This document shows positions 6,525 to 7,059 of a stretch of DNA of 7,059 nucleotides, one piece after another; positions within the stretch are counted from its first letter, which is position 1, and each line of letters begins with the position of its first letter. The notes beneath the pieces are model-generated. The model made no database searches, was not told where the DNA came from, and saw only the letters and a list, made by a program, of their open reading frames with translations. The position numbers were made by a program, and so were the translations under genes. Source of the DNA: Acidimicrobiales bacterium (GTDB lineage Bacteria; Actinomycetota; Acidimicrobiia; Acidimicrobiales; UBA8190); NCBI GenBank assembly GCA_030042575.1, contig JASHZK010000002.1, forward strand, positions 1-7,059, in the 5' to 3' direction.

Positions 6525-7010
6525 ATGAGTCCCGAGGACCGTCAAGGCGCCGAGGACGACTTCGGCCCCGAGGAGGAGTGGACCTTCCCCTTCGAGGCCG
6601 AGCTGCACGCCGTGTCGCCCCGCCTGCACAACGCTCAGAGCGCCTGGATGGCCCAGATCGACTCGCTGCGTGCCCCCGACCGGAAGACGCACGAGCTGAT
6701 CCGCATGGTGTGCACGGTTATCCGCCGCAATCCGGACGGGGTGGCCCGCCACGCCATGTTGGCGGCCGAAGTGGGGGCCACCTGGGACGAAGTGGCCGGC
6801 AGCATCGTGCTCACCGAGCCGGCCTTCGGATTGCTCAACGTGGTCGAGGCGCTGCCCTGGGCCCGGCGCGGCTGGGAACGCGGCCGTCACATGGTTCCCG
6901 ACGCCGACGGGACCAAGGACGAGAGCACGGGTCGACGACCCGAGACCAAGGCCAAGGCCAAGGCCAAGAAGTCGGCTCGCCCCCCTGCCCCTCGCCGCTC
7001 CGGTGGCTAG
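6525..7010 (+). CDS. Carboxymuconolactone decarboxylase (CMD/AhpD)-like protein lacking the active-site cysteines
   Basis: A 161-residue protein whose central part (about 50-110) has the helical pattern of the CMD/AhpD fold: DRKTHELIRMV, then RH followed by AAEVGATWDEVAG. These correspond to the conserved D-x-KTRELI and H-x-x-x-A-x-x-x-GAT-x-E of the family. Redox members carry CxxC before the His; here the aligned positions are N69 and G72 in the stretch RRNPDGVARH, while H76 is kept. The only cysteine, C63, lies six residues earlier. It is therefore unlikely to be a classical AhpD-type peroxidase partner. It could be a non-redox decarboxylase/isomerase-like member or a binding protein. The N terminus (1-20) is acidic. 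The C terminus (about 128-161) is charged and probably disordered, with an alternating Lys-Ala run. It follows the kinase on the same strand after 96 nt; whether they are co-transcribed is not shown by the sequence. Confidence 0.78.
   Translation: MSPEDRQGAEDDFGPEEEWTFPFEAELHAVSPRLHNAQSAWMAQIDSLRAPDRKTHELIRMVCTVIRRNPDGVARHAMLAAEVGATWDEVAGSIVLTEPAFGLLNVVEALPWARRGWERGRHMVPDADGTKDESTGRRPETKAKAKAKKSARPPAPRRSGG
6948..6971 (+). repeat. Short tandem repeat (AAGGCC)n encoding a Lys-Ala tail
   Basis: Three exact copies of AAGGCC followed by AAGAAG encode Lys-Ala-Lys-Ala-Lys-Ala-Lys-Lys near the C terminus of the CMD-like protein. Such a 6-base unit can change copy number by slippage without breaking the frame. 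The tail resembles the basic Lys/Ala/Pro-rich tails of nucleic-acid-binding actinobacterial proteins, but no function can be assigned. Confidence 0.85.
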
Positions 7011-7059
7011 GACGGCGCTTGCCCGCCGGCGCCTCAACTTCCGCTGAAGAGCCCCCGGT

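Noticed and set aside
7014..7033. Inverted repeat GGCGC...GCGCC after the last gene, as a possible terminator
   Set aside because: It has five pairs with a 10-base loop and no T-tract on either strand; chance is likely in GC-rich DNA.
5007..7037. A 676-codon open frame on the minus strand opposite the kinase and the CMD-like gene
   Set aside because: It is antisense to two well-supported genes. Its product is low-complexity and Gly/His/Arg-rich with no family motif. Long antisense frames are expected at this GC content.
7034..7059. Possible 3' end of a converging minus-strand gene (frame ending L-F-S-G-S-stop)
   Set aside because: Only about eight codons are visible, with no recognisable motif, so a gene cannot be supported.

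Overview
The window is very GC-rich and its genes are tightly packed, with GTG or TTG starts, short overlaps and an acyl-CoA dehydrogenase of a type common in high-GC actinobacteria. This suggests an actinobacterium, possibly an Acidimicrobiia-like lineage. That placement is inference from composition and gene style; no marker gene is present to fix it.

Layout: a five-gene leftward (minus-strand) cluster runs from about 4949 to the left edge. In transcription order it holds a D-2-hydroxyacid dehydrogenase (SerA-like), an acyl-CoA dehydrogenase, a family-20 beta-N-acetylhexosaminidase, a PIG-L/LmbE-type zinc deacetylase, and the first 31 codons of a 5'-3' exonuclease-like protein cut by the window edge. 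The first four are joined by a 16-nt overlap, a 19-nt gap and a 4-nt GTGA overlap, so they look like one co-translated operon. The exonuclease follows after 72 nt and may be a separate unit. To the right, a divergent plus-strand pair encodes an FGGY carbohydrate kinase (4995-6428) and, 96 nt downstream, a carboxymuconolactone decarboxylase (CMD)-like protein that lacks the usual cysteines and has a Lys/Ala tail.

The two transcription units diverge from a gap of only about 45 nt. It contains one of the few AT-rich spots in the window, and this spot can be read as a -10 box on both strands. A strong AGGAGG lies just upstream of an in-frame TTG of the dehydrogenase and argues for that start over the upstream ATG.

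Functionally, a hexosaminidase without signal peptide, translationally coupled to a sugar-type deacetylase and next to a sugar kinase and a 2-hydroxyacid dehydrogenase, suggests intracellular breakdown of an N-acetylhexosamine-containing glycoside. The role of the acyl-CoA dehydrogenase in such a set is unexplained. No transporter, regulator, mobile element, CRISPR array, tRNA or rRNA was seen. All stretches longer than 100 bases are coding.
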